This document shows positions 34,132-45,643 of a DNA stretch of 64,000 bases, piece by piece. The notes below the pieces were generated by a model. It saw only the letters and a list, made by a program, of their open reading frames with translations, was not told the DNA's origin and ran no database searches. Both the position numbers and the translations under genes were made by a program. This DNA comes from Panonychus citri (taxonomy: Eukaryota > Arthropoda > Arachnida > Trombidiformes > Tetranychidae), in contig NW_026515543.1 of the NCBI RefSeq assembly GCF_014898815.1, positions 248,001 to 312,000 on the forward strand, in the 5' to 3' direction. Positions within the stretch are counted from its first letter, which is position 1. Every line of letters begins with the position of its first letter.

Positions 34132-36067
34132 TCAGAGAATAGCGAAAAGTAAAATTGATTCACCGTCAATCATATTTTCCATTGAATAATTTGTCTCTGG
34201 AGGAATAATCACTGGATCTAATTTCTTAATCAGAACCGGGGGCTCATCTTCAATCGTGACGGCGATACTCCCTTCCATCAGGATGTATAATTGTAAATAT
34301 TTTCCTGTTTTGTTAACTGGTTTGTTGCATTTTTCGATAAAACGGAAATAACCAACGATCTGCTTATCTTCCTTTGATTTTATTAGTGATGCATGTTCAA
34401 GATTCTTGTGGACTTTTAATTTTTTCCAGTTGAGATTTTCTCGATTAAGGAAAATCTTGGACAACTTTTCCTTTGTTGTGTCACTTTTTTCCACAAAAGT
34501 TTCCGAAACATCGACTTGGTCTTCGGGATCTTTTTCCTTTGGTTCGTTCATTTTTTTTCTTTTCAATGTTACTCGCTTTTTTCTTTTCATAAAATCTGGA
34601 GTGTGAGGAGCTGAAGTGCCGATGATTTTGTAGCATCCGTTTTCCAATGGAACATAAATTGGACGTTCTCCTCTCCATGTTTGAATTCGTTTGTTTTTAA
34701 GGAATCTTTTAGGTCTTGATGAAGAACTAATTCTAGTTGGTGTTAAGGTGGTTGGTTGAATGGTCGATGATGTTGATACTCTGGCTGATGAAACACCTGA
34801 GAGAGATTTCCTTGGGGTGGTTATCTTAACTGGTGTACTGGCAACTTTTTCAATTAAGGTCGTTAATCGACTGGTAGACGGTGTTGATACTCTGGCTAAA
34901 GAAGAATAAGAATTAGATTTGATGATAATTTACATAAAATGCACGAAATGCAGTTAAATTTGAGTTAATTCAATATAAATTGTTGTTGAACTTTTCTTAC
35001 CAGCCTCTTCAACAGGATCAATATTATCATTAGTGATCACTGGATTATCCAATTCGACTGTTGGATTAACTGCCGGAGATGAAACAAATGGACAAGTTGT
35101 TGCATCATCATCTTCATTGGTCATCATTTCTCCATGTTCAATGCTCTCATAATCTTGAATAAAAGTGAAAGGAACGAAAAAAATTGGTCAATAAGTTTAA
35201 GGAATAACAATTGAGAGTAACACCAAAGAGAAAATTGTATTTACCATTTTCATTGTTTATCAATTCCTCATTTGGTACAATAGATGATAATCTTTTAGGT
35301 GAGTTACCTGCAGATTTAACAAGCGAATTAACTGGGGAATTGACAGTAGAATTAGCTGGTGAAGCAACGGGAGAATTAACTGGAGAAATAGGCGGTGAAT
35401 TGGGTGAACCAATTGATATGTCAGCAAGTGAAGAATTGACAGTAGAATTAGCTACAGATCTACCTGTTGCTATTGAAGATGCTCTGGACGACCTGGCAGT
35501 TGATCTCGAAACTAATGGAGTAGTTAGTGATGAATTTGATTTAGAATTCGATTGAGTACTTGATCGCGTATTTGATCTCGAGACTAATGGAGTTGTTGTC
35601 GATGAGGTTGATGATTTGTTTGATTTGTTGGATCTGTTGGATTTATTAGCTGACCTGGAGGTTGAAGAAATTGATCTCGAAGCTGGTGGAGAAGGTGTTC
35701 TATCAATAAGCGAATCGGCTAGAATGGGAGATGGTGGATTGGTTTGTGGAAGAGTAAAAAGTTCGCAGTTTAGGCGATGGCAGCTTAATAGCTTCTTCAT
35801 CCAACAAGGACACAGAGAAATTAACTTCTCTTCCAACCTCTGTCTCGAAAAGATCATCAGGTGGTAACATCATACTCGAAGCTTCCGACATGCTGATTTC
35901 GGAATTTGTCCAAGCATTTGTTGTTGTCGACCTTGTAGACATTTTGATACAATTTCAGACCAACTGAAATCATCTTCATCTTTATCACAATTGTTGTTCA
36001 CATTAAAATCACAAACAATATGATTAATTGTAGATCTGAGTGACACTTGTTTCATTTTATTGAACAT
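34132..36067 (-). CDS. CENPC: CENP-C homologue A, complete, three exons (two small deletions in exon 1)
   Basis: CENP-C is the inner-kinetochore protein that binds CENP-A nucleosomes and bridges to the Mis12 complex. Exon 1 (36067-35245) encodes the conserved N terminus (FNKMKQVSLRSTINHIV, DDFSWSEIVSKCLQGR) and a Ser/Asn/Pro repeat region. Exon 2 (35153-35001) resembles ALAS exon 2. Exon 3 (34895-34132) has the CENP-C motif (RFLKNKRIQTWRGERPIYV) and a C-terminal cupin ending IIPPETNYSMENMIDGES. All joins are phase 1 with good splice sites. Compared with the copies at 43070 and 50106, one G is missing near 35901 and two bases near 35760, which together restore the frame but garble the interval. 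Whether these are real or consensus errors is unresolved. Confidence 0.82.
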
Positions 36068-36474
36068 GATTAGAGTGAAAAAACCACAAAATCAATTAAA
36101 AAAACTGACCCAAACAATTAAAATAAACAAAATTTAAGAAAGCAACTTGACAAAGACAATTTTGAATTTCTAACCAACGGCTGCTCGTTAATCGAACTAA
36201 TAATCGATTTCAGAAGATCGAGTTTTATCTTAGTCTTTCTATTTCTCTTTCTATTTTTCCAAAATCGATTAAACGATAAACTCTCCCGACGACCCAAATG
36301 AATCGATTAATAATCGGAGAAATTAATTCAATTGTACTCAATTCATTAAGTTGGAAAATTAAATGCTCTCATCATATTCATCGAGTGATATGATGAAGAA
36401 TCAAATAATTTAACGCAATATAGAAAATCTTTGGATATTTTCTCGCTGTTTTGTTACTCTCATGATCTTTCCAG

Positions 36475-36648
36475 GACAAGATATTGATGAAGAAAAGGAT
36501 CATTCATATCGTGTTTAAAAAGTGGCTCGATTTGCCGATAAACCTCCTTTTGCTCAAAATTATCATCAAATGATAAACCGATAACTGTTTGGTGCAGTAA
36601 TGATTATCTTGGAATGACGAGTCACCCTATGGTTCGTCAAGCGGTTAT
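36475..36648 (+). pseudogene. Stray ALAS exon 3 copy, unit 1 (broken)
   Basis: Corresponds to the ALAS exon encoding the run-up to WCSNDYLGM. It is five bases shorter than the 179-base copies in units 2 and 3 (shorter A-runs, CAAAATT for CAAGAATT), so the frame is lost. It has its own acceptor and GTAAGT donor but no flanking ALAS exons. Confidence 0.75.
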
Positions 36649-37033
36649 GTAAGTATCTTGTTAAGGGTAGAAAAGGAAGATAACAAAGACAATCAATTAA
36701 CGAGATGTTTGTAAATCGCAGTTTCCATTTGCAATTTAAGCTTCATTACGTTGATTCTTCATTTCCTTGCTATTAGAACTGATTAAAAGTTAATCATTTC
36801 AAACAGAAACATTTTGATAAGATAATTAAGATTGAGAATTAGTCCTTTTAAGTTTTATTTGTTTACTAAGCTCAAAGAATCGACAGACTTAAGTTAATCG
36901 CCCTTAACTCCTTAATCATTCAAATTCAATAATTTATTAATTGTTCTCACTTTATATCAATATGAATTTCTTTCTATCTTTCTGTCTCATTAATTTCTAA
37001 ATAATTCTTAATTCTTTTACTCTGTTTGTCCAG

Positions 37034-38016
37034 AACCACCCGATACCATTGGAATACAGTTTTACCTTTTATCACGTTCATCGCCCAATCGATTGACTCA
37101 ACATTTAACATCGCCTGTGGATCTAAAGTTGCCTTTCTAATCCATGGATATTTATCACAATCAACTGATCAACTTTATCTTGTTCCGGTTGTTGTTTTAC
37201 TCATAACTTTTGATCATCAGCTGATCCAATGGTAGCTTTGGCTTTCCTTTTCCGGCTGCAAACTTTTTTCGTCATGCAGGCAAATGTTCAAGTTGTCGGT
37301 CGAGTTACAGTTAATTTAATTGCTCAAAGATTAATTGTTAACCAACAAGCTCCATGTATCAATCCCGATGATATAAGAGTCGTTGGGTTTTCTGCCGGAG
37401 GTAACATGTTATACTTTATTGCTTCCTGGTTAAAGGAAACATACAATATTACCCTTGGTCATCTAGTAGGTGAGTTAATTATTTTCCATAGGAAAAAAAA
37501 AGTTAAACAATCAACAATTATAACAATTTAATTCTGTCTTTCCAGGCTTAGATCCTTCTGGTCCACCCTATTACTTTTCCTCAAACTTTATGGAGAAACA
37601 AATTCATCCAGGATTAGCTAAAGCCGTTGACATGGTTCAGTGTACCTTTAATTTTGAGATTCCCTTGTTAACTGAACTTCAAGCTTTGAACCTACGGTTT
37701 GGGTCATTCAATGCCACCGGTCATACTAAATATCTGGTCAATTTACCTTATTCTTATATTGAACAACCCGGGTGCTTTGGGACTCCCGCTTGTTCACATT
37801 TATATTGTTTAATTGTTTATGCGACAAGTTTATTTCCCGAATGTGGATTCAACTATTCACCCTGTACTTACCTTGGTACAACAACACCTACCGGAAACTA
37901 CTCATATCGATAGTCGAGCTGAAGGTTCAAAAGGATTGATTTGTATCAAAGCAAGTGAGAACCCGCTACGTGATTGTGCAATTAAAATCCAGTCAAATTT
38001 GATTCAAACCAATTGA
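37034..38016 (+). pseudogene. Pancreatic-lipase-family remnant, unit 1
   Basis: Same content as the copies at 44049 and 51086 (see there). Private damage: a base or two missing near 37235 and a three-base loss in the ACAACAACTTACCTACC region near 37884 that alters the last segment. The GFSAGG nucleophile elbow and the intron before LDPSGPPYYF are preserved. The 5' exons are absent, with the stray ALAS exon in their place. Confidence 0.7.
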
Positions 38017-38624
38017 TAATTATATTCACATAAACTTTGGATCAATAGTCAATTGGAACAATTTATATAACAATTGCTAATTACCTTCATCTTGTGTACA
38101 TTTACCCTTATCTATTTATCTAATTATTTACTAATTGTTAAGAAAATCTTTCAATCTATTGTTCAATTTGATTAATTGATTTACTATTAGACCTAGACTC
38201 AATTTGAAGTGTCTTATAATTAACCGGTCAACAGAAAAATTAACTCATTTCTTAATTACGAGTTAAAAGTATTGTAATTGTATTTTAGTTTATCAACTAG
38301 TTTGAGAGTTTAATCAGTAAATTTGATCAAAATCACTAGTCTGTTATTGTCTAGTTATTGATGTAATGATTTTCCATTGTTGATTAGTTTTAATTTTTAC
38401 TCATTAAAATTTTCCCTCTTAATTGTTATCACTTTTATTTCGTTGATTCTGAGATAAAACAAGTAATCGATTTTGGAAAAATAGAAAGAGAAAAAGAAAG
38501 ACTGCGGTAAAAATCGATCTTCTGAAATCGATTATTTGTTCGATTACCGATCAGCCGTTGGTTAGAAATTCAAATTTGTCTTTGTCAAGTCGCTTTTTTT
38601 TCTTAAATTTTGTTTATTTTAATC

Positions 38625-40090
38625 ATGTTCAATAAAATGAAACAAGTGTCACTCAGATCTACAATTAATCATATTGTTTGTGATTTTAATGTGAACAACA
38701 ATTGTGATAAAGATGAAGATGATTTCAGTTGGTCTGAAATTGTATCAAAATGTCTACAAGGTCGACAACAACAAATGCTTGGACAAATTCCCGAAATCAG
38801 CATGTCGGAAGCTTCGAGTATGATGTTACCACCTGATGATCTTTTCGAGACAGAGGTTGGAAGAGAAAACATTTCTTTTTCATCAATGAATGAAGCAGTT
38901 AATTTGGAGTCACCGAAATTATTGCGAGCTTCAATTCAACCATCATCTTCCATTTTATTCAATAAAACACCTCCACCAACTTCGAGAGCAATTTCTTCAA
39001 CCTCCAGGTCAGCTAATAAATCCAACAGATCCAACAAATCAAACAAAGCAAACAAATCATCAAGCTCATCGACAACAACTCCATTGGTTTCATTTCCAAC
39101 AACTACCAAATCTTTATCGAGATCTTCTTCAATAGCCGACACATCAATTGGTTCACTTAATTCTCCATTTGCTTCACCAGCTAATTCTATTGTAAATTCT
39201 CCAGTTAATTCACCAATTAATTCGCCTGTTAAATCGTTCAAATTGGATAATCCAGTGGTTACTGATGATAATATTGATACCGTTGAAGAAATACCATCTA
39301 CCAGTCGACTAACGACCTTAATTGAAAAAGTGGCCAATACTCCAGCTAAGATAACCACCCCAACATCAACAGTTCTAGAAACCACCTTAACACCGACTAA
39401 GATTGATACCCCAAGGAAATCTCTCTCAGGCGTTTCATCAGCCAGAGTATCAACATCATCGACCATTCAACCAACCACCTTAACACCAACTAGAATTAGT
39501 TCTTCATCAAGACCTAAAAGATTCCTTAAAAACAAACGAATTCAAACATGGAGAGGAGAACGTCCAATTTATGTTCCATTGGAAAACGGATGCTACAAAA
39601 TCATCGGCACTTCAGCTCCTCACACTCCAGATTTCATGAAAAGAAAAAAGCGAGTAACATTGAAAAGAAAAAAAATGAACGAACCAAAGGAAAAAGATCC
39701 CGAAGACCAAGTCGATGTTTCGGAAACTTTTGTGGAAAAAAGTGACACAACAAAGGAAAAGTTGTCCAAGATTTTCCTTAATCGAGAAAATCTCAACTGG
39801 AAAAAATTAAAAGTCCACAAGAACCTTGAACATGCAACACTAATAACAGCTAATGAAGCAAATCAGACCGTTGGTTATTTCCGTTTTATCGAAAATGCGA
39901 CAAACCAGTTAACAAAACAGGCCAATATTTATCATTATACATTCTAATGGAAGGAGTATCTCCATCAAGATTGAAAACGACCTCCGGCTCTGATTAAGAA
40001 ATTAGATCCAGTGATTATCCTCCAGAGACAAATTATTCAATGGAAAATATGATTGACGGTGAATCAATGTTATTTTTCGCTATTCTCTGA
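38625..40090 (+). pseudogene. CENPC: CENP-C homologue B, unit 1 (C-terminal frameshift)
   Basis: Same gene as the intact copy at 45644. Open from 38625 to about 39895, including the TWRGERPIYV CENP-C motif. Then one A is missing (CGAAAATGCG for CGAAAAATGCG) and the cupin is lost after YFRFIE. Three more single-base losses follow in runs (GGAGTATC, CGACCTCC, ATCCTCC). All are homopolymer shortenings, so the gene may be intact in reality. Head-to-head with CENP-C A. Confidence 0.75.
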
Positions 40091-40254
40091 GTACAAAGAC
40101 GAAATTTTCATCATTTCTATTTATTATTTTGTAAACAACTTCATTGAAGAAAATAATTGACCAATATTATTTTGTCATCATCACAACCAGTTCTCTCGCA
40201 ACTCACACACCAATTAAATCCCATTCATCGAAATCCCTCTCCTTCTCCTTCTCC

Positions 40255-40295
<41 letters not shown>

Positions 40296-40534
40296 CCTCT
40301 TCTTTCCTTCATCGTGTTATTTTCTTCATACTCATCACCAGTTCGTTAATGTATCTGAAAAGATCAACAATCACTTGAATGTGAACCAGTTTTTCTCTCA
40401 CAACAAATAATCTTATTTTCTTTAGATTAATCAAAGTTCACTATTTACAATAATTCTTCATCTTCATTAATATAAATTCATCCTTTTGTTTCTGTGCCAG
40501 TAATTAAAGAATTACTCTAATCAAGAAAATAAAC
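40082..40534 (+). repeat. ALAS promoter region with CT tract (unit 1)
   Basis: Sequence between CENP-C B and ALAS. A CT-rich tract (about 40241-40303) varies in length between units, as expected of a microsatellite. Corresponds to 47114-47557 and 54148-54573. Confidence 0.55.
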
Positions 40535-42170
40535 ATGAAAACAATGAAATGTCCTTTCTCAACCAAATGTCCTCTTCATTTCTTTCATCTTATTCATCGC
40601 TTCTCATGAAAAACTATACCTTATTGTCCAATTATGTCCAAAATATCGCGATTATATTCAACTAGTACCACAAACGAAGGATTAATTAACAATGGAAAAG
40701 GTAAACAAATAAAATTCTCAATGTTTTCTATTTACCCTCATGTCCTTTTCTTTAACCTTACCAATTAATTTTCTCTCGTTGCTTATTAATCAAGATTCGA
40801 GAATACTCAACATGGTAAACGAATGACCAACGAAGGTGGTGACCCATCAACTTGTCCATTTCTTAAAAAGTTAATCCAATGGTCAAATTAGCTAATCCAA
40901 TGGTCACTCAGGATATAATTCATCCTGTTGATAAAACTGGTAAGCAAAAAGGAGATCAGCTGTTTGACCAGTCAATCAATCCAAATGAACCATTTAATTT
41001 TCTTGTCGTTTCATATCATCTCCTCAACTAATTATCCCAATCCAATCAATTTTAATTCTCTTCCTTCTCACAATAATCTCCATGTATCAAGATAATAATA
41101 ACAATCTTTTTCTCTGATTCTCTTCCACGGATAGATAATAATAACCTGTTCCATTATCAGAAGTTTTTCCAGGACAAGATATTGATGAAGAAAAAGGATC
41201 ATTCATATCGTGTTTTAAAAAGTGGCTCGATTTGCCGATAAACCTCCTTTTGCTCAAGAATTATCATCAAATGATAAACCGATAACTGTTTGGTGCAGTA
41301 ATGATTATCTTGGAATGACGAGTCACCCTATGGTTCGTCAAGCGGTTATGTAAGTATCTTGTTAAGGGTAGAAAGGAAGATAACAAGATAATCAATTAAC
41401 GAGATGTTTACACTACAAAAAAAAGTATTGATCAGAAATTGGAATCAACTGAGTTAATATCTTATTCTCATGTTAACACAGAATTTCAGTTATCTAGAAA
41501 TTTCTATCTCAAGTTGAGATTTTCAAGTGAACTTGAAGCTATTCTCACATCAATTGCTCTTCGTTGGGTTGAAGAAAAGTTTATTCTATTGAATTAATTG
41601 TTTTTTGTTCCATTCTAATCAATGTTTGTGTATCTTCTAGTGAAACTGTTGGACAATATGGATCAGGCTCAGGGAACTCGAAATATCTCCGGTAATACAC
41701 CTTTACATGAAGAATTGGAAAAGAAATGGCCTCTTTGCACCAAAAGGAATCAGCGCTTTTGTTTACTTCTTGTTTTGTCGCCAACGATTCAACTCTGTTC
41801 ACTTTGGGTAAATCGTTGCCAAGTAAGTGATTAATTTGGGATTCTAATTTGGTTATTGGAAAGTTAATCTTAAAATTGATGTTCCTCTTTCAATTTAGAT
41901 TGTCAAATTTTCTCTGATGCTGGAAATCATGCATCCATGATCCAAGGTATTCGCAATAGTGGAGCAAATAAATTCATCTTTAAATCAAATGATGTCGATC
42001 ATTTGAAAAGACTTTTACAATCGGTAGATAAAAGTTTACCCAAAATTGTGGCCTTTGAAACTGTCCATTCGATGACCGGTGATATTAGTCCGGTTGGTGA
42101 AATGTGTGACATCGCTCATGAATTTGGTGCAATTACATTTGTCGATGAAGTTCATGCGGTTGGATTATAT
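40535..42170 (+). pseudogene. ALAS: 5-aminolevulinate synthase copy, unit 1 (truncated)
   Basis: Exons 1-5 of ALAS in order, cut off in exon 5 at DEVHAVGLY by the junction to unit 2. Frameshifts are present in exon 1 (AAAAACTATACC), exon 2 (CTTAAAAAG), exon 3 (GTTTTAAAAAG) and exon 4 (GGGAACTCG and GAAAAGAAATGG). It lacks the lysine-binding and C-terminal parts, so it cannot make active enzyme. Confidence 0.85.
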
Positions 42171-42245
42171 TGAAATGAAAAAAATTGGTCAATAAGTTTA
42201 AGGAATAACAATTGAGAGTAACACCAAAGAGAAAATTGTATTTAC

Positions 42246-43070
42246 CATTTTCATTGTTTATCAATTCCTCATTTGGTACAATAGATGATAATCTTTTAGG
42301 TGAGTTACCTGCAGATTTAACAAGCGAATTAACTGGGAATTGACAGTAGAATTAGCTGGTGAAGCAACAGGAGAATTAACTGGAGAAATAGGCGGTGAAT
42401 TGGGTGAACCAATTGATATGTCAGCAAGTGAAGAATTGACAGTAGAATTAGCTACAGATCTACCTGTTGCTATTGAAGATGCTCTGGACGACCTGGCAGT
42501 TGATCTCGAAACTAATGGAGTAGTTAGTGATGAATTTGATTTAGAATTCGATTGAGTACTTGATCGCGTATTTGATCTCGAGACTAATGGAGTTGTTGTC
42601 GATGAGGTTGATGATTTGTTTGATTTGTTGGATCTGTTGGATTTATTAGCTGACCTGGAGGTTGAAGAAATTGATCTCGAAGCTGGTGGAGAAGGTGTTC
42701 TATCAATAAGCGAATCGGCTAGAATGGGAGATGGTGGATTGGTTTGTGGAAGAGTAAAAGAAGTTCGCAGTTTAGGCGATGGCAGCTTAATAGCTTCTTC
42801 ATCCAACAAGGACACAGAGAAATTAACTTCTCTTCCAACCTCTGTCTCGAAAAGATCATCAGGTGGTAACATCATACTCGAAGCTTCCGACATGCTGATT
42901 TCGGGAATTTGTCCAAGCATTTGTTGTTGTCGACCTTGTAGACATTTTGATACAATTTCAGACCAACTGAAATCATCTTCATCTTTATCACAATTGTTGT
43001 TCACATTAAAATCACAAACAATATGATTAATTGTAGATCTGAGTGACACTTGTTTCATTTTATTGAACAT
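42246..43070 (-). pseudogene. CENPC: CENP-C A exon 1 only, unit 2
   Basis: N-terminal exon of CENP-C A with start ATG at 43070 and the conserved FNKMKQVSLRSTINHIV block. Exons 2-3 are replaced by ALAS sequence at the unit junction, so motif and cupin are missing. One G is lost in AACTGGGAATTG near 42340. A donor (GTAAAT) remains at the 3' end. Transcription would run into antisense ALAS. Confidence 0.8.
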
Positions 43071-43481
43071 GATTAGAGTGAAAAAACCACAAAATCAATT
43101 AAAAAAACTGACCCAAACAATTAAAATAAACAAAATTTAAGAAAGCAACTTGACAAAGACAATTTTGAATTTCTAACCAACGGCTGCTCGTTAATCGAAC
43201 TAATAATCGATTTCAGAAGATCGAGTTTTATCTTAGTCTTTCTATTCTCTTTCTATTTTCCAAAATCGATTAAACGATAAACTCTCCCGACGACCCAAAT
43301 GAATCGATTAATAATCGGAGGGAAATTAATTCAATTGTACTCAATTCATTAAGTTGGAAAATTAAATGCTCTCATCATATTCATCGAGGTGATATGATGA
43401 AGAATCAAATAGCAATTTAACGCAATATAGAAAATCTTTGGATATTTTCTCGCTGTTTTGTTACTCTCATGATCTTTCCAG

Positions 43482-43660
43482 GACAAGATATTGATGAAGA
43501 AAAAGGATCATTCATATCGTGTGTTTAAAAAAGTGGCTCGATTTGCCGATAAACCTCCTTTTGCTCAAGAATTATCATCAAATGATAAACCGATAACTGT
43601 TTGGTGCAGTAATGATTATCTTGGAATGACGAGTCACCCTATGGTTCGTCAAGCGGTTAT
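43482..43660 (+). pseudogene. Stray ALAS exon 3 copy, unit 2 (open frame)
   Basis: 179 bases with intact frame: DKILMKKKDHSYRVFKKVAR through WCSNDYLGMTSHPMVRQAV, with flanking CCAG acceptor and GTAAGT donor. It retains GTGTGTTTAAAAAAGTGG where the in-place ALAS exon of every unit reads GTGTTTTAAAAAGTGG, two bases shorter. No neighbouring ALAS exon lies within 3 kb. Confidence 0.75.
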
Positions 43661-44048
43661 GTAAGTATCTTGTTAAGGGTAGAAAAGGGAAGATAACAAA
43701 GACAATCAATTAACGAGATGTTTGTAAATCGCAGTTTCCATTTGCAATTTAAGCTTCATTACGTTGATTCTTCATTTTCCTTGCTATTAGAACTGATTAA
43801 AAGTTAATCATTTCAAACAGAAACATTTTTGATAAGATAATTAAGATTGAGAATTAGTCCTTTTAAGTTTTATTTGTTTACTAAGCTCAAAGAATCGACA
43901 GACTTAAGTTAATCGCCCAACTCCCTTAATCATTCAAATTCAATAATTTATTAATTGTTCTCACTTTATATCAATATGAATTTCTTTCTATCTTTCTGTC
44001 TCATTAATTTCTAAATAATTCTTAATTCTTTTTACTCTGTTTGTCCAG

Positions 44049-45034
44049 AACCACCCGATACCATTGGAATACAGTTTTACCTTTTATCACGTTCATCGCC
44101 CAATCGATTGACTCAACATTTAACATCGCCTGTGGATCTAAAGTTGCCTTTCTAATCCATGGATATTTATCACAATCAACTGATCAACTTTATCTTGTTC
44201 CGGTTGTTGTTTTACTCATAACTTTTGATCATCAGCTGATCCAATGGTAGCTTTTGGCTTTCCTTTTCCGGCTGCAAACTTTTTTCGTCATGCAGGCAAA
44301 TGTTCAAGTTGTCGGTCGAGTTACAGTTAATTTAATTGCTCAAAGATTAATTGTTAACCAACAAGCTCCATGTATCAATCCCGATGATATAAGAGTCGTT
44401 GGGTTTTCTGCCGGAGGTAACATGTTATACTTTATTGCTTCCTGGTTAAAGGAAACATACAATATTACCCTTGGTCATCTAGTAGGTGAGTTAATTATTT
44501 TCCATAGGAAAAAAAAAGTTAAACAATCAACAATTATAACAATTTAATTCTGTCTTTCCAGGCTTAGATCCTTCTGGTCCACCCTATTACTTTTCCTCAA
44601 ACTTTATGGAGAAACAAATTCATCCAGGATTAGCTAAAGCCGTTGACATGGTTCAGTGTACCTTTAATTTTGAGATTCCCTTGTTAACTGAACTTCAAGC
44701 TTTGAACCTACGGTTTGGGTCATTCAATGCCACCGGTCATACTAAATATCTGGTCAATTTACCTTATTCTTATATTGAACAACCCGGGTGCTTTGGGACT
44801 CCCGCTTGTTCACATTTATATTGTTTAATTGTTTATGCGACAAGTTTATTTCCCGAATGTGGATTCAACTATTCACCCTGTACTTACCTTGGTACAACAA
44901 CTTACCTACCGGAAACTACTCATATCGATAGTCGAGCTGAAGGTTCAAAAGGATTGATTTGTATCAAAGCAAGTGAGAACCCGCTACGTGATTGTGCAAT
45001 TAAAATCCAGTCAAATTTGATTCAAACCAATTGA
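44049..45034 (+). pseudogene. Pancreatic-lipase-family remnant, unit 2
   Basis: Lipases of this family hydrolyse triacylglycerols or phospholipids and are usually secreted. After a TGTCCAG acceptor the frame reads DTIGIQFYLLSRSSPNRL, then the next frame KVAFLIHGYLSQ (the HG oxyanion region). A third frame carries NVQVVGRVTVNLIAQRL and DDIRVVGFSAGGNML, the GxSxG nucleophile elbow. A GTGAGT/TTCCAG intron (44486-44561) precedes LDPSGPPYYF, with the Asp of the triad. Cys-rich C-terminal segments end at NLIQTN. The two frame changes in the first exon are shared by all three units, so they predate the amplification. The first exons and signal peptide are missing. I call it a pseudogene. Confidence 0.72.
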
Positions 45035-45643
45035 TAATTATATTCACATAAACTTTGGATCAATAGTCAATTGGAACAATTTATATAACAATTGCTAATT
45101 ACCTTCATCTTGTGTACATTTACCCTTATCTATTTATCTAATTATTTACTAATTGTTAAGAAAATCTTTCAATCTATTGTTCAATTTGATTAATTGATTT
45201 ACTATTAGACCTAGACTCAATTTGAAGTGTCTTATAATTAACCGGTCAACAGAAAAATTAACTCATTTCTTAATTACGAGTTAAAAGTATTGTAATTGTA
45301 TTTTAGTTTATCAACTAGTTTGAGAGTTTAATCAGTAAATTTGATCAAAATCACTAGTCTGTTATTGTCTAGTTATTGATGTAATGATTTTCCATTGTTG
45401 ATTAGTTTTAATTTTTACTCATTAAAATTTTCCCTCTTAATTGTTATCACTTTTATTTCGTTGATTCTGAGATAAAACAAGTAATCGATTTTGGAAAAAT
45501 AGAAAGAGAAAAAGAAAGACTGCGGTAAAAATCGATCTTCTGAAATCGATTATTTGTTCGATTACCGATCAGCCGTTGGTTAGAAATTCAAATTTGTCTT
45601 TGTCAAGTCGCTTTTTTTTTCTTAAATTTTGTTTATTTTAATC

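Larger units (their letters stand above)
35176..42176. repeat. Tandem ~7-kb unit 1
   Basis: First of three direct repeats. Contents: CENP-C A front part (-), stray ALAS exon, lipase remnant, CENP-C B (+), ALAS exons 1-5 (+). It begins at GAAAAAAATTGGTCAATAAG inside CENP-C A intron 1 and ends inside ALAS exon 5 after GTTGGATTATAT. This unit has clearly more one-base deletions than units 2 and 3. Confidence 0.9.

Noticed and set aside
34406..34678. Short ORFs on both strands over the CENP-C motif region, repeated in each unit
   Set aside because: Shadows of the CENP-C exon; same positions in every copy and no features of their own.
38936..39466. 176-aa antisense ORF, repeated at 45955 and 52989
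   Set aside because: It is the mirror of the Ser/Thr-rich part of CENP-C B, open only because of codon composition.
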